Of a stretch of DNA of 64,000 nucleotides, positions 44,090 through 55,905 are shown piece after piece. The first letter of the stretch is position 1. Every line of letters begins with the position of its first letter. Below the pieces are notes generated by a model. The model was given only the letters and a program-made list of their open reading frames with translations. It ran no database searches and was not told where the DNA came from. The translations under genes and the position numbers were made by a program. The DNA is from Rhizodiscina lignyota (Eukaryota > Ascomycota > Dothideomycetes > Aulographales > Rhizodiscinaceae), in the NCBI GenBank assembly GCA_010015805.1, contig ML978124.1, positions 62,001 to 126,000 of the forward strand, in the 5' to 3' direction.

Positions 44090-45190
44090 CTTGGGACACT
44101 GGCTCTTAACCTCATCGTCTTGTGCGCTTTCAATGGCCCCGGCAACATCAAGTCCGATATCTCCGGCACACGGCTCTCTTAAGGACGTAAGAACAGCCAG
44201 CTTAATTTTCAACATGACAGGCAGCAGCTGCGTTGGAATCGCCACGAAAGACATGGTGCATCACGCTCAATGGTTCTGTCCAGAGTGCATCACTGGTACC
44301 TGGACTCCAGATGGAAACGCTTCAAGCTCGCTTCACCTGGAAATGCCTTGTGTGCCGGCAAGGCAGCACTGTCTCCCATTCTCAAATCTATGTGAGTTTG
44401 GGTCAACCTGGCGGGCTCTACCGAAGGTACATGCGGAGTGCTGGAAAGACACAGCGCCCGTGGTCGATACCATTTGATTCCACTCAAGCTTCGCACTACG
44501 CATGAAGATCATGATCACTAGCCGCATCGAAGACTCTATGGAAGCGTGATGGGTCGGATCCAATGGCTCAGTCCAGAATGCATACTTCTGCGAGCATGTC
44601 GGATGGAAGCAGATCGAACTTGGAGCGCTGGACAATGCCATCATTGGCAAGATTAAAGCCATGTCCCGAGTTCTAAATAGCACGGAGGTCTGGTGGATTG
44701 CTTTAGATGGCTCAGTATGTGATAAGTTCTGGTGTGAAGATGCTCGATGGGAGCGGTCTGAGATCACACCAGCAGGAAGTGCCGCTGTTGGCACCAGCAT
44801 CGCTGCAACAAGGCTTCCTCTGACCTCCATGGACCTGTGGTGGATAGCCAAGGATAGCTGGATGCAAGACGCATACTTTTACGAGAGTACCGGATGGAAA
44901 GGCTTCGATCTCGCTTCAGCTGGGAAGTGCTGCAACTGGACGCATCGAGGCGGTGTTTGGAAGTGTGTTGGACTTCACCACCAGATTGTGCATTCCAGGG
45001 CACGCATTGGTACGATGCCGTTCACATGGCGGTGATTCCAGCCCGGGGCCAGCAAAGTTTGATGTGATTTGTGGTTACAGTGCGAATCCCAGGTGCGATG
45101 GAAGTCTGCTTCTCAGTGCCTGCGAGATCAGAGCTGGACTTTGCATTCGTTCTCCAAAATACAGACACCGATTGCAGTTGTCGAAATTTT
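44090..45190 (+). pseudogene. Decayed beta-propeller lectin-like gene (fucose-specific lectin type repeats)
   Basis: At least four or five repeats in different frames match the repeating blade of fungal six-bladed propeller lectins: WCITLNGSVQSA with WYLDSRWKRFKLASPGNA (about 44255-44350), NGSVQNAYFCEHVGWKQIEL (about 44560-44620), EVWWIALDGSVCDKFWCED (about 44690-44745), DLWWIAKDS with QDAYFYESTGWKGFDLASAG (about 44840-44920), and CWTSPPDCAFQGTHWYD (about 44965-45015). Each has the W-W/C-I...GSVQ-A-x-W/F-Y...W pattern. The blades are spread over several frames with stops between them, so the gene seems broken at several points. It is the host's own gene, not a transposable element. The promoter upstream (43.76 kb) is still well formed, so decay may be recent. 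Confidence 0.65.
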
Positions 45191-45247
45191 GAACAAATGG
45201 CATTACTCATAAACTGTATGACCGATCTATGAATTCCACAGCGTGAT

Positions 45248-46539
45248 TTAATTTCCAAACGCATCTTTCAAGCACTGCTCAGTATCGTTCTCCAGATCTC
45301 TGCAGTAAAGCCACGTCTGGTCCACCCCGCTACCCCAAGTCTCCATCTCTAACTTCTCTCTCTCTTCCTTCGGTAGCGTCGTCTTGTTTAACAGCTGCGT
45401 CAATTTCTTCACTCCGTCGACTCGTGCATTCCTCATCTTCTCCCACGCATCCAATGACTTATTCCACTCTCTCCCCTTCGCCACCTCAGCTAGCACAATC
45501 GTAAACGAATATGCATCCTCGAGCGCCTGGCTTGCGCCCTGTCCCGCTGTGGGAGGAACAGCGTGTGCCGCATCGCCCAGAATAACGACACGGCCTTGCT
45601 CCGACGACCATTTACTCAATCGCGGGACGTTGTAGAACGGCCAGATCGCCACCGTTTCTTCCGGCACCGCTTCCATGGCAGATTGTACAATGTCTGGCCA
45701 GGCATCCTTATCCTTGCAGAACATCGAAAGTAACTTGGCTTTGTCGCGAGCGAGCTCATCCCAGCCTGCGTGATCCTGCTCTGGGTACAAAGCTACCGTA
45801 CCAGCAAAAATGGTACTACCTTCACCGTCCTGTGGTGCCATGATGAAAGTTCCAGGCTTGCTTTGTACTGCAACCGGAAGTGGATAGTCAGGATGTTCCG
45901 GCGGCATACGGAGTGCGGAACGGGGAAACGCGCAATTGATGCTGATCATTCCTGCATAAACGGGTCGCGCAGACGGATTGATGCATCGTCGGACAGTGGA
46001 GTGGATGCCATCTGTACCGATGAGCAAGGAGCAGTGCTTTGTAGTGCTGTCCTCGAATGCAAACTCAACGCCATCTTCGGTCTCCGAAACCACATGCGAG
46101 AATTTGGCGCCATAGAACACCGGGATGCCAGCATCGTTGATCTCAAACCGCAGATGATCTAGCAAGCCTCTTCTGTATAATCGCAAGCAATCGTACCCGA
46201 AAAGCTCCTTGCTGCCGAGATAGTATTCGTCGGTGGTCTCGTGAGCGTTGTTCTTGAAAATCATCTTCTGGAAACTGAACCCCTTGGGCTCGAGGTCTTC
46301 GTAGACACCAAGTTTATCGAGTATTCTCAGAGCGTTTGGTGAGAGGATAAGAGCTCCTGTCGTTCGGTAGATGGTCGAGCGCACCTCATAGATTTTGCAT
46401 GGGATTCCACGTGCGTGAAGGGTCAGCGCCAATGTCATTCCCTGGCGAGAATTAGCGAATTGAAAGAAAGCCCCTGCTCATGGTCACTGACTGCAACACC
46501 GCACCCAATGATTGCGATGTCCTTTGTTGGCGAAGACAT
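45248..46539 (-). CDS. FAD-dependent monooxygenase (salicylate hydroxylase-like, group A)
   Basis: Two exons on the minus strand: 46492-46539 (48 nt) and 45248-46441, phase 0, 50-nt intron; 413 aa. The tiny first exon supplies the N-terminal FAD motif, which the intron cuts: IAIIGCGVA / GMTLALTLHARG is GxGxxGxxxA. The DG motif is LLIGTDGIHSTVR (about residues 157-169), and the second FAD motif is RVVILGDAAHAVPPTAGQGASQALEDA (about residues 300-326; GD is conserved). This is the pattern of group A flavoprotein hydroxylases acting on salicylate, hydroxynicotinate, zeaxanthin or polyketide-type aromatics. Start at 46539 chosen because it alone completes the Rossmann motif. Its promoter faces the NmrA-like gene. 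Substrate unknown. Confidence 0.92.
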
Positions 46540-47230
46540 CTTTCCAAACTCCTGACCGGTCGGATAGTTCTAACTGAAGCAATGCTTTCAAGGACCTCAG
46601 GATGATGGTTCGAGCTGGCAAGGAACTCTGCCAGTGCTTTTCAGGTGGATAATGGTTTGAATGGAGCTTTCGAATTGAGGACATGACTACGTTCTTATGT
46701 GATCCTCGAATATGAGACAACGGCTTGTGTGCAGTCGAAGGGCGTCCTATGTTGCGAGATTTTGCGAGTAATGTTCTTCTTCAACTGCTATTTTTGAATA
46801 GTTGAAGAGAACATTCCTCTGGAATTGACCAATGTATTCGACTCGCTTCAAGATATTCTCCGATCGATACTCGGTTCTTCCGAGCATGCTTGCTGACTGA
46901 TGCTTCGCTCTAGAGCCAAGTACGGCTAGTTTGTTAACCCTAATAATCCTATGCTCCGCGTTTCGGACTGTCCGGTCGCTCTTGCCATTGCGGTTTGACT
47001 CTGTAGTGATGGATGTCATATAACAATGGTAGAGAAGGGCGTTGAAGTTTCATTATCCAGTCTTCAGCTTCGCATTCAATAAAAAGGATCCAGCCCGGGC
47101 TTGATTTTCGACAGTCCAGCGTCTGACCAAATCACTCATCAAGTCGAACAAACATCTTCACTCCCTCACAACATCCGACATTCCAGATCGATCTGAATTA
47201 GATTTCGAGAGCTCTTCCATCTCATTCAGT
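46540..47230. other. Divergent promoter region
   Basis: About 690 bases between the monooxygenase (minus) and the NmrA-like gene (plus). Short frames on the minus strand have no family features. Confidence 0.5.
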
Positions 47231-47899
47231 ATGCAAATTCTCATCCTCGGCGGCAGTGGGCGAACCGGAAAGCTCGTGATAGACGAAGCATTGCGACGCA
47301 ACCACTCTGTCGCCGCCCTGGTCCGCAACGAGAGCAGTTTGAAGCCTCGTGGAAACTTGACGGTCGTCAAAGGCACTCCTCTTAAGCAAGAAGACATTGA
47401 AGCCGCGTTCGAAGCGACACCATCCCCTCCAGATGCTGTAATTGTCACCCTCAACGCAGCTCGAGCCAGCGACAGCCCCTTCGCCAAACCGATCACACCA
47501 CCGCGATTCCTGGCCGACAGCAACGAGAATGCTGTTGCGGTAATGCGCAAATACGGTGTCCGACGGATCGTGACGATGTCCGCATTCGGGGTCGCAGATT
47601 CGAGCAAGGAAATGGCGTGGCTAATGCGACACATAATTCGGAAGACAAACATGTCGTACCAGTTTGAAGACCATGACTTGGTGGACAAAGAGATGAAGAC
47701 CAGCGGAACGGATTACACCTTGGTGCGGCCCGTGGTGCTTTCCGAGGGAGAGGATCTGCCAGTCAAGGACTTTGGAGATTCAGGAAAAGGAGTAGGCATG
47801 ATGTCGAAGATAACAAGAAAGAGCGTCGCGAGCTACTTGGTGAAGGCAGCTGAGACTAACGAGCTCCGTGGGAGGACTCCGGTGATCGCGAACGTATAG
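47231..47899 (+). CDS. NAD(P)-binding Rossmann protein (NmrA-like / NAD(P)H-binding)
   Basis: Intronless, 222 aa. N-terminal glycine motif ILILGGSGRTGKLVIDEAL (residues 3-21; G-x-x-G-x-x-G) places it in the atypical SDR group called NmrA-like or NAD(P)H-binding (PF13460). DAVIVTLNA (about residue 76) and VRRIVTMSAFGVAD (about residues 113-126) are the usual strand/loop signatures, and LVRPVVLSEGE (about residues 170-180) is the late proline motif. The catalytic Y-x-x-x-K is absent, so it may act as a redox sensor or reductase with other residues. Close to a Zn2Cys6 regulator (convergent, 139 bases between stops) and divergent from the FAD monooxygenase. Confidence 0.88.
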   Translation: MQILILGGSGRTGKLVIDEALRRNHSVAALVRNESSLKPRGNLTVVKGTPLKQEDIEAAFEATPSPPDAVIVTLNAARASDSPFAKPITPPRFLADSNENAVAVMRKYGVRRIVTMSAFGVADSSKEMAWLMRHIIRKTNMSYQFEDHDLVDKEMKTSGTDYTLVRPVVLSEGEDLPVKDFGDSGKGVGMMSKITRKSVASYLVKAAETNELRGRTPVIANV

Positions 47900-48038
47900 T
47901 ATTTTGGTTTTTACTATTGATTTCCAGATCGGTGTATCATAGAAGGAGTTGGCGTTCCAGTACGGAGTAAAACGGCATAGATGGTAGTTTCGGGTACAAT
48001 AATGATATGATTCAGAGTGATCCATGAATGAAATCTCT

Positions 48039-50245
48039 TTAAAGACCTGTGCCGTACCAATCCAGATCGAAGTCCATGGCGAGTTCGGAGAAGTCGAAAA
48101 GGTCCGATTCGAAACTTCCATAGTCAGAAACATTAAGCGGAGTTTCGTTTTGGCCAACCCCTTCAGGAGCGTGGACTGCACACTCCATTGGCTCCAAGTC
48201 CTCAGCGACCTCACTCAAGTACAAGTGGGCTACATCCACAACCTCCATTAATCCCTTTCGCATCACACCAACGTCCAAATAATCTTCCGAAACGTATAAA
48301 GAAACGGCTGCCAGACCGAGCACATCCTTGAGGTCACCGCCGAGAACACCGATAGTACCAGCAAGAGTTTCAATGCCCTCTCGAACGTCACTGATGTCTG
48401 TAACAGAGCCGTCGCTGATTCCCTCGCAAAGATATAGTATGGCTTTTTGAATATCGGTCTTAAAATTAGCGAAGAATAAGTGCCGTTCAATATTCCCTCC
48501 AATGCGGTGATCGTCGCTCAGGCGACAAAACCTTGAGAGTATTTCACAAGCCTTCTTGTACCTGCTGTCGACTTGTGCCTCAGTGTTCGGGTTCATTTGT
48601 AAAATTGACCGGGCAATCCAGTTAGCAACATTATATCGTCCACGTGTAGTAGCAGCATCCTCAAGAGCTTGTAGCGTTGCATTTCCCAAACTCACACGGT
48701 CAGAGCCTGCCAGATGGCTTGGAATGGACGATGCTAACTTTGCAGCATCTAGCCGGGGAAGGAGGGATTCCGTGAGTAGAATTTGTCCAGTCACATCTGT
48801 CTGAGTTTCTTTTCCTTGACCTTGCGGTAGCGCTGAGTCAACGTTTGACAAGTCCGAGTCATTAACGTTGAGCGGAAAGAATATTGTTTCCTTCGTCATA
48901 TCTGTAAGCGGCGGCATTCCACTAGCCGTGGCAAGCTGCAAATCAAGTTCGACCAGAGTAAGCCAGAGCCTCTTTCGTACTTCTTTCTGAGCTCCAGAGA
49001 GCTTTTGCGACCCAGATGCATCATAGTGAAGACCCATTGTCATAGCAGTGCGGACTATCGAGCCCATAGATTGCCACAAGATATCGCTCGGCGTAAAAAG
49101 AACCTGCTCGGCCAGAACCAGGAGAACTTGAGACTGCAATGTGCGGATATCTAAACGTTCTTTCCTCGGAAGTCGAAAAGACCATTCCCGAAGTAGATAG
49201 CAGCGATCTGCAACAGATATATCTCCAACTTCAGAGTAAGTCTTCGGTCGACAATCATTGTGCGTCGCGTTAGAAGCACAAGCAAGCGCAATTACTGCAG
49301 TTAACAATGGCAGAAAGGATGAATGCAGTACAGGTTGCTGACTGTCTCTGCGGTCCATGAATTGTTCGTAGTCTTGATAAAACGTCGGGATGTGCAGCAC
49401 TCTGTGAACCTTCTCCCAGTATTCGAAATATTTGTCAATAATGTCGTCGCACAAATCCCTCGGCGGTAGTGTTTCAAGCATTAGCTCTACGGCCGGCTTC
49501 TGTAACCGGTTCAAATCGCATCGACGCACTTGGTATCGAGCTCGGAATACTATCTTTTGCAATGCATGAACTTCCTGGACTGCGGACATGGCAAGGGAGT
49601 CCGTCATGGCAGCCTTGATCATAAGATCCAAAGCCTCAGGAAACTACCCATAATCAGTACCTCCTGGTGAAGTAGGGGGGTGGGACGAGATTATCTCACC
49701 TGCTTGCGTAACTTTTGTCTGATGTCTCTTCGAAGTCTCGTCCGGTTCTCCTTCACGACAATAGAATCTTTTGCAATCTCTTCTATCTCAGCGCATGTCC
49801 CTTCCGCAGCCGTGCACCCCTGAACACGCCCATTGTACCTCTCGCTAATACTATGCTCGATCTCCGAGGCAGGCACTGCAGCAGTATTCAACCCATTGTT
49901 GGAAATTGTGTTGGCTTGTTTCTCCAGCTCCGCCACTCGAGCCTGGAGGTCTTCTATAGCTCTCAACACCGAGGCATTCGTACCCAGTCCATTACTTTGT
50001 TGTGTTCCACCACCCGTCCTTGCTCTTTTCCTCGGCGAGTCGTCGTTCTCGTCGTAGCTGTTCGTGGATTGAGATATACTCGGGTCTACCGCATACGTGC
50101 ATTGCGCTGAGCGACGACTTCGAACGCATTGCTCGCACGGCTGAGCTCTGTCGCATCTCAGCTTCTTCCGACGGCATGAGAGGCATGAGAGAGTTGGCCG
50201 CGGCCGAGCACGGGGGTTATAGGCCGCACTGGGCTCGTTGGACAT
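48039..50245 (-). CDS. Zn2Cys6 transcription factor with fungal-specific regulatory domain
   Basis: Two exons on the minus strand: 49700-50245 and 48039-49643, phase 0, 56-nt intron; 716 aa. The zinc cluster Cx2Cx6Cx5Cx2Cx8C is at residues 21-49, followed by a basic/linker stretch and a coiled-coil-like segment ASVLRAIEDLQARVAELEKQ (about residues 90-110). The Fungal_trans domain is in exon 2: DIIDKYFEYWEKVHRVLHIPTFYQDYEQF, then LACASNATHND, SIVRTAMTMGLHYD and RKRLWLTLVELDLQLATASGMPP. It is a typical activator-type regulator of pathway genes. Its target cannot be read, but it sits convergent with the NmrA-like gene and next to the FAD monooxygenase and permease. Confidence 0.93.
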
Positions 50246-50379
50246 GGTTTCGCATGACAGTCGCAGGTCCGAGTCGCTCAGACGCGTTCGTGTTGTACGT
50301 GATTTCCGTGCCCTTCATCACGGCGGCGGAAGTGGGTGACAAAAAAGTTGAGTCATAGCTGCAATGTATTGGACCGTAA

Positions 50380-50830
50380 GGATGTATAGCCTCGCCAGTT
50401 AATATAGATTGTATATACTAAAGCTGCGCGTTTTCGATAAATACGCTCCGGTATATATTCAATCGAGCTTTAACAGGTGCTCTCGCTCCTGCTGAAGAAC
50501 AAACCTTGTTCTTACTACAGCCGTTCAGTTAACGCGGGCGCGTGTCCTCGCTAGATCTTGCGCTTCCCTCATCCATGCCACTGCGCTATAAAAGAGTAGT
50601 AGTAGCTTATTAAAGAATACTATACGATAATAAGCCATTTTCGCAAGTATTGCAATTCAAAAAATGCAATATCTCGAGATATTCTGCTACTCTCGAACGC
50701 ATTTGTCAACAAGTCGCGTATTTCGTATCGCGGAATAGGCCTTTCCAGGAAAAGAAATAATATATCCGCCACCTATTTGAAAGCCAGCTTCCCGTCCCAA
50801 GTCGAAGGAAATACTCTTAAGTTTCGCTTG
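50380..50830. repeat. AT-rich, possibly worn repetitive element remnant
   Basis: The stretch is AT-rich with no open frame and words such as CTCGAGATATT; its base composition differs from both flanking genes. A relic of a repetitive element is plausible, family not identifiable. It appears broken beyond any reading. Confidence 0.3.
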
Positions 50831-51112
50831 CGCTTATTTCGGCATTATTTTCACTTATCATCTTTACTCAGAGCAGTCTCCTAGAGACATGTTGTCGTCC
50901 TTGTGTGCCTGGAGAAATCAGCTTCGGTTTGACTCGACTCAGTTCGGACTACATACCTCCACACGATGCTTACTACCGTCGACCCGTCACATACACTCCA
51001 CACGTCCTAATTTCACCTCCAATCCATCTCAACGGGACTTTAACAATTTTTCATAGTCCAGAACATTGCCTTCGACCCGTCCGAAGACTCCCAGCCTTCG
51101 CCAAGCCGAATA

Positions 51113-51174
51113 CCCTCCGTGTCCTCTAATCTTGCGCCTCAAACCCTCCGTGTCCTCTAATCTTGCGCCTCAAA
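51113..51174. repeat. Perfect 31-bp tandem duplication
   Basis: A 31-bp unit beginning CCCTCCGTGTCCTC occurs at 51113-51143 and is repeated exactly at 51144-51174. Identity over the full unit indicates a recent duplication, not a functional repeat that has aged. Confidence 0.9.
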
Positions 51175-52226
51175 CCAAAACTATGGTGTCCGCGTACGAG
51201 AGATGTGGAACGATTGCAATACGTGGGGGCGGGAGGCTTTGTTTTAGCGGCAAGCTGGCTGCTCGGATGAACGAATCGTGAAAAGCGCAAATGACTTAGT
51301 GCAAGAGAGAACACCAGTTCCAATGTCAGCGACGTCTGACGTCATATCAGTTTTGGACCACACATCCGATGCAATAGATCCTATCCAGGGTTCAGCATTT
51401 GAGCGCTTCTTATTTGTCCTCTCGTTTTCTATATGGCGTTGTGAACGACGCGCTTCAACATCGCATGCCTCACGATTATTCAAACTTCCACACGGGTCAA
51501 TGCAGGCTGAACAGAAACTTAAACGATGACACGACACTTCTCCCATGCAGTCAAAGGTATCGGGCCGGTTGCCATGGCTATGGAACCGACAATCTAGCGA
51601 TTGGTGGCATACAACTACTCTACGGGAAGTCCGAGGATAACACGAATTCGTTGGAGCAAGAGCTGCAGTTATTGGAACAACACGGTTGGACACGGCTTAT
51701 CAACGCTGGCATATGTATATACAATTGGCGCGATGTTACATTGCTAAAGCTCTTCCAAGCTTCCAAGCAGCATGGCGAGGATGAAGGTTCTTGGGTCTGG
51801 GTGAACTAGATACCTACCCCACGGCGGGCCAACACCCGAACATGCTGGTTAAGAGGCTATTTCGCGATAAGGCGAATAGCGACCGACTAGGCATGTGTTG
51901 TATTCCGAGGAGGTGATAAAAGGTGATCCCTCTGCTTGAAGAGACGAATGAGAGGTGCGCGCGACAGGGGACACCTTTATCTCTTGGCCCTTATCCTTGG
52001 CGCGTTCCTTCCCCGGATGGTTATTGATTGTCGATCCAACTGATAACTATCGATGCCACCGTACGACTCGTGTTCGAAGCACGGCGACTCGTATGCCCTG
52101 CATGCGAGTGCTTGGGATTAGTTCTGGCGTTGGTTATAAGATGGAGCCTCCGCTACCGTGTACTTGGTCGACGTCGTGGTCTGCTTCTACCCTTGCAAGC
52201 ACAATCTGTCTCTGCTTGAATGCAAA

Positions 52227-53974
52227 ATGTCGGACTCGGATCCCGAGAAAACGCAAGAATATGGCTATAGCAAAGAAAAGGGCTATCAAGAGCCGGGCCA
52301 TGGTTATGGTCAAGGACCCGCTCTTGTCACCGAGGACCATGGCGCCGACTCCGAATTGCAGCGCCGGCTGAGTACGCGACATATCACCATGATTGCACTT
52401 GGATCATCGATTGGTATGGGGTTATGGCTTGGATCTGGTCTTTCCCTCGCCTCTGGAGGACCAGCGGGTATTTTTATCGGATATCTGCTCTCAGGTTCCA
52501 TGATCTGGAGCGTCAGTCATAGCATCGGAGAGATGGCTGTCATGTATCCTTTACCGAGCGCTGTATGTCGATTTCAATTATGACCGTTGCTTTCTGGGCT
52601 GACTCATTCTTCACAGTTTGTGCAATGGACGAACAAATTCGTTGATCCTGCTGCTGGGTTCACCCTAGGGTGGGCCTACTGGTTTTCATTCTGGATAACT
52701 ATTGCGAACGAACTTCAAGGTGTGGTGACCGTTCTCGGATTCTGGACAGATGCAGTCCCTACCGCCGCATGGATATCAATCTTCTGGGTCGTCATCATTT
52801 GCATCAATATCGGCGCCGTGAACGTCTTTGGAGAAATCGAAGTCATTTGTTCCATGATCAAGTTCGGGTGGATCTTCGTCGTCATCATCTCTTGCATTGT
52901 CATCTCTGCTGGCGGCGCCCCTAATGAGTCGGCCATAGGCTTTCGGTACTGGAATTCAACCCCGTTCATCAACGGATTCAAGGGCTTTTTGTCTGTCATG
53001 CCGACTTGCATCTTCGCCATGTCCGGTTCGGAGAACGCTGGACTTGTAGCGGCAGAAACTGCAAACCCGCGCAAGTCAGTACCAAAAGCTGTCGGTTCCA
53101 TCTGGTTGCGTCTCAGCTTGTTCTACATCATGGGAAGCCTCATGGTGACCATCACCGTCAGTCCCACGGATCCGAACCTCTTTGGTGGCGAGGGCACAAA
53201 TGCCAGTCCATTCGTCATCGCCTATCGCAATGCTGGTATCCCGGCAATGGCACATATCATGAACGCAATCATCTTAATCTCCGTTCTGTCGACTGGCAGT
53301 ATCTCGGGCTACGCCGGATCTAGGACGCTTGTTGGTCTTTCACAAATTGGCATGGCACCCAAGGTAAGCAGATTCTTCATTATATACTTACGATCTAAGT
53401 GCTGCAGCTGACTGCGCTCAAGCAAATGAGGAAAGCCGACAGCTGGGGCCGTCCATGGTACGGCCTCGTCCCCACGCTCGTCATCGGCGGCGGCCTCGCA
53501 TACCTGAACGTCAGCAATACCGGCTCTACAGTGTTCGGCTGGTTCTCCAACCTAACGTCTCTCTGCACCTTGTTTGGATGGGGCATGATTTGTCTCTCTC
53601 ACATCCGTATGCGTCGCGCATGGAAGGTCCAAGGCCGCTCGAAGGAAGACCTGCCCTGGAGGACCTGGACGTGGCCCTGGGGCGCTTATTGGGGCCTCTT
53701 CTGGTGTGTTCTGCTCATCATCGCAGAGTTCTACCTCTCTGTCTGGCCCTTAGGTGAACCGACGACTGCCAAGAATTTCTTCGCGAATTATGTCTCGGTC
53801 GTTGCGATCATTGTTATCTATATCGCTGCAAAGATCTACTACAGAGACAGACGCTGGGTGGATACCGCTACGGTCGATCTGGATGCCGGGAGGAGGTTCT
53901 ACAAGGCTGAGGAGGTTGATGCGGCGATGAAGAAGAGCTGGATCAGGAAATCGATCGAAGGCATTTGGTCATAA
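52227..53974 (+). CDS. Amino-acid permease (fungal GAP/YAT family)
   Basis: Three exons: 52227-52562, 52617-53363, and a last exon beginning at 53408 or 53423 and ending at 53974; 549 or 544 aa. The YAT family signatures are in order: LSTRHITMIALGSSIGMGLWLGSG, GGPAGIFIGYLLSGSMIW, FTLGWAYWFSFWITIANEL, and ENAGLVAAETANPRKSVPKA. The conserved block LVIGGGLAYLNVSNTG followed by GWGMICLSHIRMR is in the last exon. Twelve membrane helices are expected; the N-terminal 45 residues are a charged, glycine-rich cytosolic tail, often a site of ubiquitin-dependent turnover. It would move amino acids into the cell by proton symport. The acceptor of the last exon is ambiguous (two in-frame AGs 15 bases apart); the second gives the usual length (PK-QMRKAD). 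Confidence 0.93.
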
Positions 53975-54560
53975 GCGCAAGCCCACATATGTGCGAGTCT
54001 TCGTACAATGCATGGTACAGCCATCTAAATGAGCTTCTGGGTTGATGTGTACTTTCCTCTTCAAATTTAAATTTTCTTGTTCTTCTTCTGGTGCGAAACG
54101 CACAGACTGCTATTCCGTACGAAATATTAAGCGTTCGACTCAAGGGATCGTTTCACCAGATGTCTTCCACTGCTGATGGTACATAGCCTCACTCCAAGAC
54201 TGCTTATGCATAGAACAGGTCTGCACTACCAAGCTCGAAGTAACAATGTGTGGCTATGGGTAAACCCCTAAATATCAACAGTATAGTCATCAGTCTCAGG
54301 GCCAGCCACCTGTTTCAAAGACCCCTTGAAAGCCCCGGACCCACGCCCTCGACATGTGTAATGAGAGGCAAGGCTGAAACGCGAAGACTTCCGGAAAGTC
54401 AAAAGGAAAAATCATGCACAATAACGCTGGCTCATGTTAACTCACACTTATGTAGAAAGCTGTATCCCGCTCCGTGAGACTGCGGAGGTTTTGGCGATTA
54501 ATTATTCTAATTAATGTGGAAGAGTTGGGATCAATCTACTTTACAAATAGATAAGTAAGT
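53975..54560. other. Intergenic spacer
   Basis: About 590 bases between convergent genes; nothing recognised. Confidence 0.5.
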
Positions 54561-55905
54561 TTATCGCTTCAGTCGAGCTTCAATAATTGACTGTCCAAGT
54601 ATCGGTGCGTCGGGCTTCTCCGATTTCTGCTCGCTCCAGACTTTGACCAGTTCCAATCCTGCTGCGTTCAGAAGTTCGCGGAATTGCTTTTCGGTTCGCT
54701 CGAGGGATGCATACGCTGCCATCATGGTAAAGTCCATTCCCGCTGCTATGAACGGGGCATCGCGTTCAGCCATGACGGTCTCGCTCAATAGAACAACTGA
54801 ATCCGGCCCCATTGCATTACGCACCTGCTGGAGAATGACTTTGGCTTGTTTGTCTGGCCAGTCGTGTAGGACGTGAGCAAGGAAGTAGACCTTGGCACCG
54901 CAAATCGGCTGTGGCTTGAAGAAGTCGGCTACCATGGCCTCAATGCCTGAGGGAAGAGACTTGATACCATCGATGACCGAGGCGGTATCCTGGACAATCA
55001 TGCGTCCTATCTCTGGGTGATGTTCTTTGAAATCGATCGTTTGATGGCCGATACCACCACCAATATCAACTAAAAAGACCTCTGGGACCGGCTCCTCCGC
55101 CATTAGTCGCTCAACCGGAAACACCTCGAACCATTTGGAATCGACGCTACGCCGAGTTCGAATTGTCATCATGACATTGTAGGCATGCTGGATCTTTGGG
55201 TTCGCTGCTACCCAGTCAAAGTTGTGTAGCTTAGTTCCCATTGCGTACTGAAACGGGCAGTCCATGGAATCAGTGGGACTTTGATATCCTTTTTCAGCAA
55301 AGTAATCAGGAAGCTTGATCACTTGAACCATGTTCATGGTCCTACAAGCGTCAGAACAACGAACAAACTAACTGAAAGATTTTAGCATACCAATGGATGA
55401 TGGCCTGAGCCATTGGCAACTCATACTTGTAGAGAGCAACAGTGGGCGTCGGTTGGAAGACATCTTGATCGATCTCATTGAAAATATTCATGCTAATGAG
55501 GATGCGCATGACTCTTTCTAAAGAATATCAGTCACCTCTTCTCATACGTCTCTTCCCCACTTACTGATGAGCAGTGCCTCGCACTTTGTTTCATTGCTCA
55601 GCTGCTCCAACGTCACATTCTCTTTCTTTGCGAGAGCTGGTGCGCTCGCGTGGAAGAGTCGCATATCAATCGCAAGACGAAGAGCGATTGATTTCAATGG
55701 CTGTGGCACAGTTATTGGCAAATGCACACACACTGAACAACACACTTACAGCGAATAGCAAGTCCATTAACTTTCGGTCGAAAGGCTGGAATGCCGAGAC
55801 CAGATTAGTACAGGCTTCAAGGAGTTGAGCCTTGTCAGCCTCTGGTGTAGAATCAGGATTTGCAGCAGCGTCATTAAGGGTTTTCACAACGGTTGAGATA
55901 TCCAT
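54561..55905 (-). CDS. O-methyltransferase (SAM-dependent, secondary-metabolite type)
   Basis: Four exons on the minus strand: 55750-55905, 55565-55700, 55391-55517 and 54561-55341; 399 aa with every phase closing. N-terminal helices (about residues 1-135) form the dimerisation/winged-helix part typical of plant- and fungal-type O-methyltransferases (PF00891). SAM-binding motif I is VDIGGGIGHQ (about residues 230-239), and the catalytic histidine is in LAHVLHDWPDKQA (about residues 293-305). Length (about 400 aa) and motifs match enzymes such as those of the aflatoxin and sterigmatocystin pathways, though the substrate here is unknown. A TATATA box lies about 95 bases upstream of the ATG (56001-56006). 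It is divergent from a Zn2Cys6 regulator whose start is 448 bases away. Confidence 0.92.

Larger units (their letters stand above)
50246..52226. other. Intergenic region with AT-rich island and small tandem duplication
   Basis: About 2 kb. An AT-rich, possibly worn stretch lies at about 50380-50830. A perfect 31-bp tandem duplication lies at 51113-51174. A 136-codon plus frame at 51399-51809 and its antisense partner have no family features. Confidence 0.5.

Noticed and set aside
51399-51809. 136-aa plus-strand open frame
   Set aside because: No domain, antisense frame of similar length; evidence too weak for a gene call.
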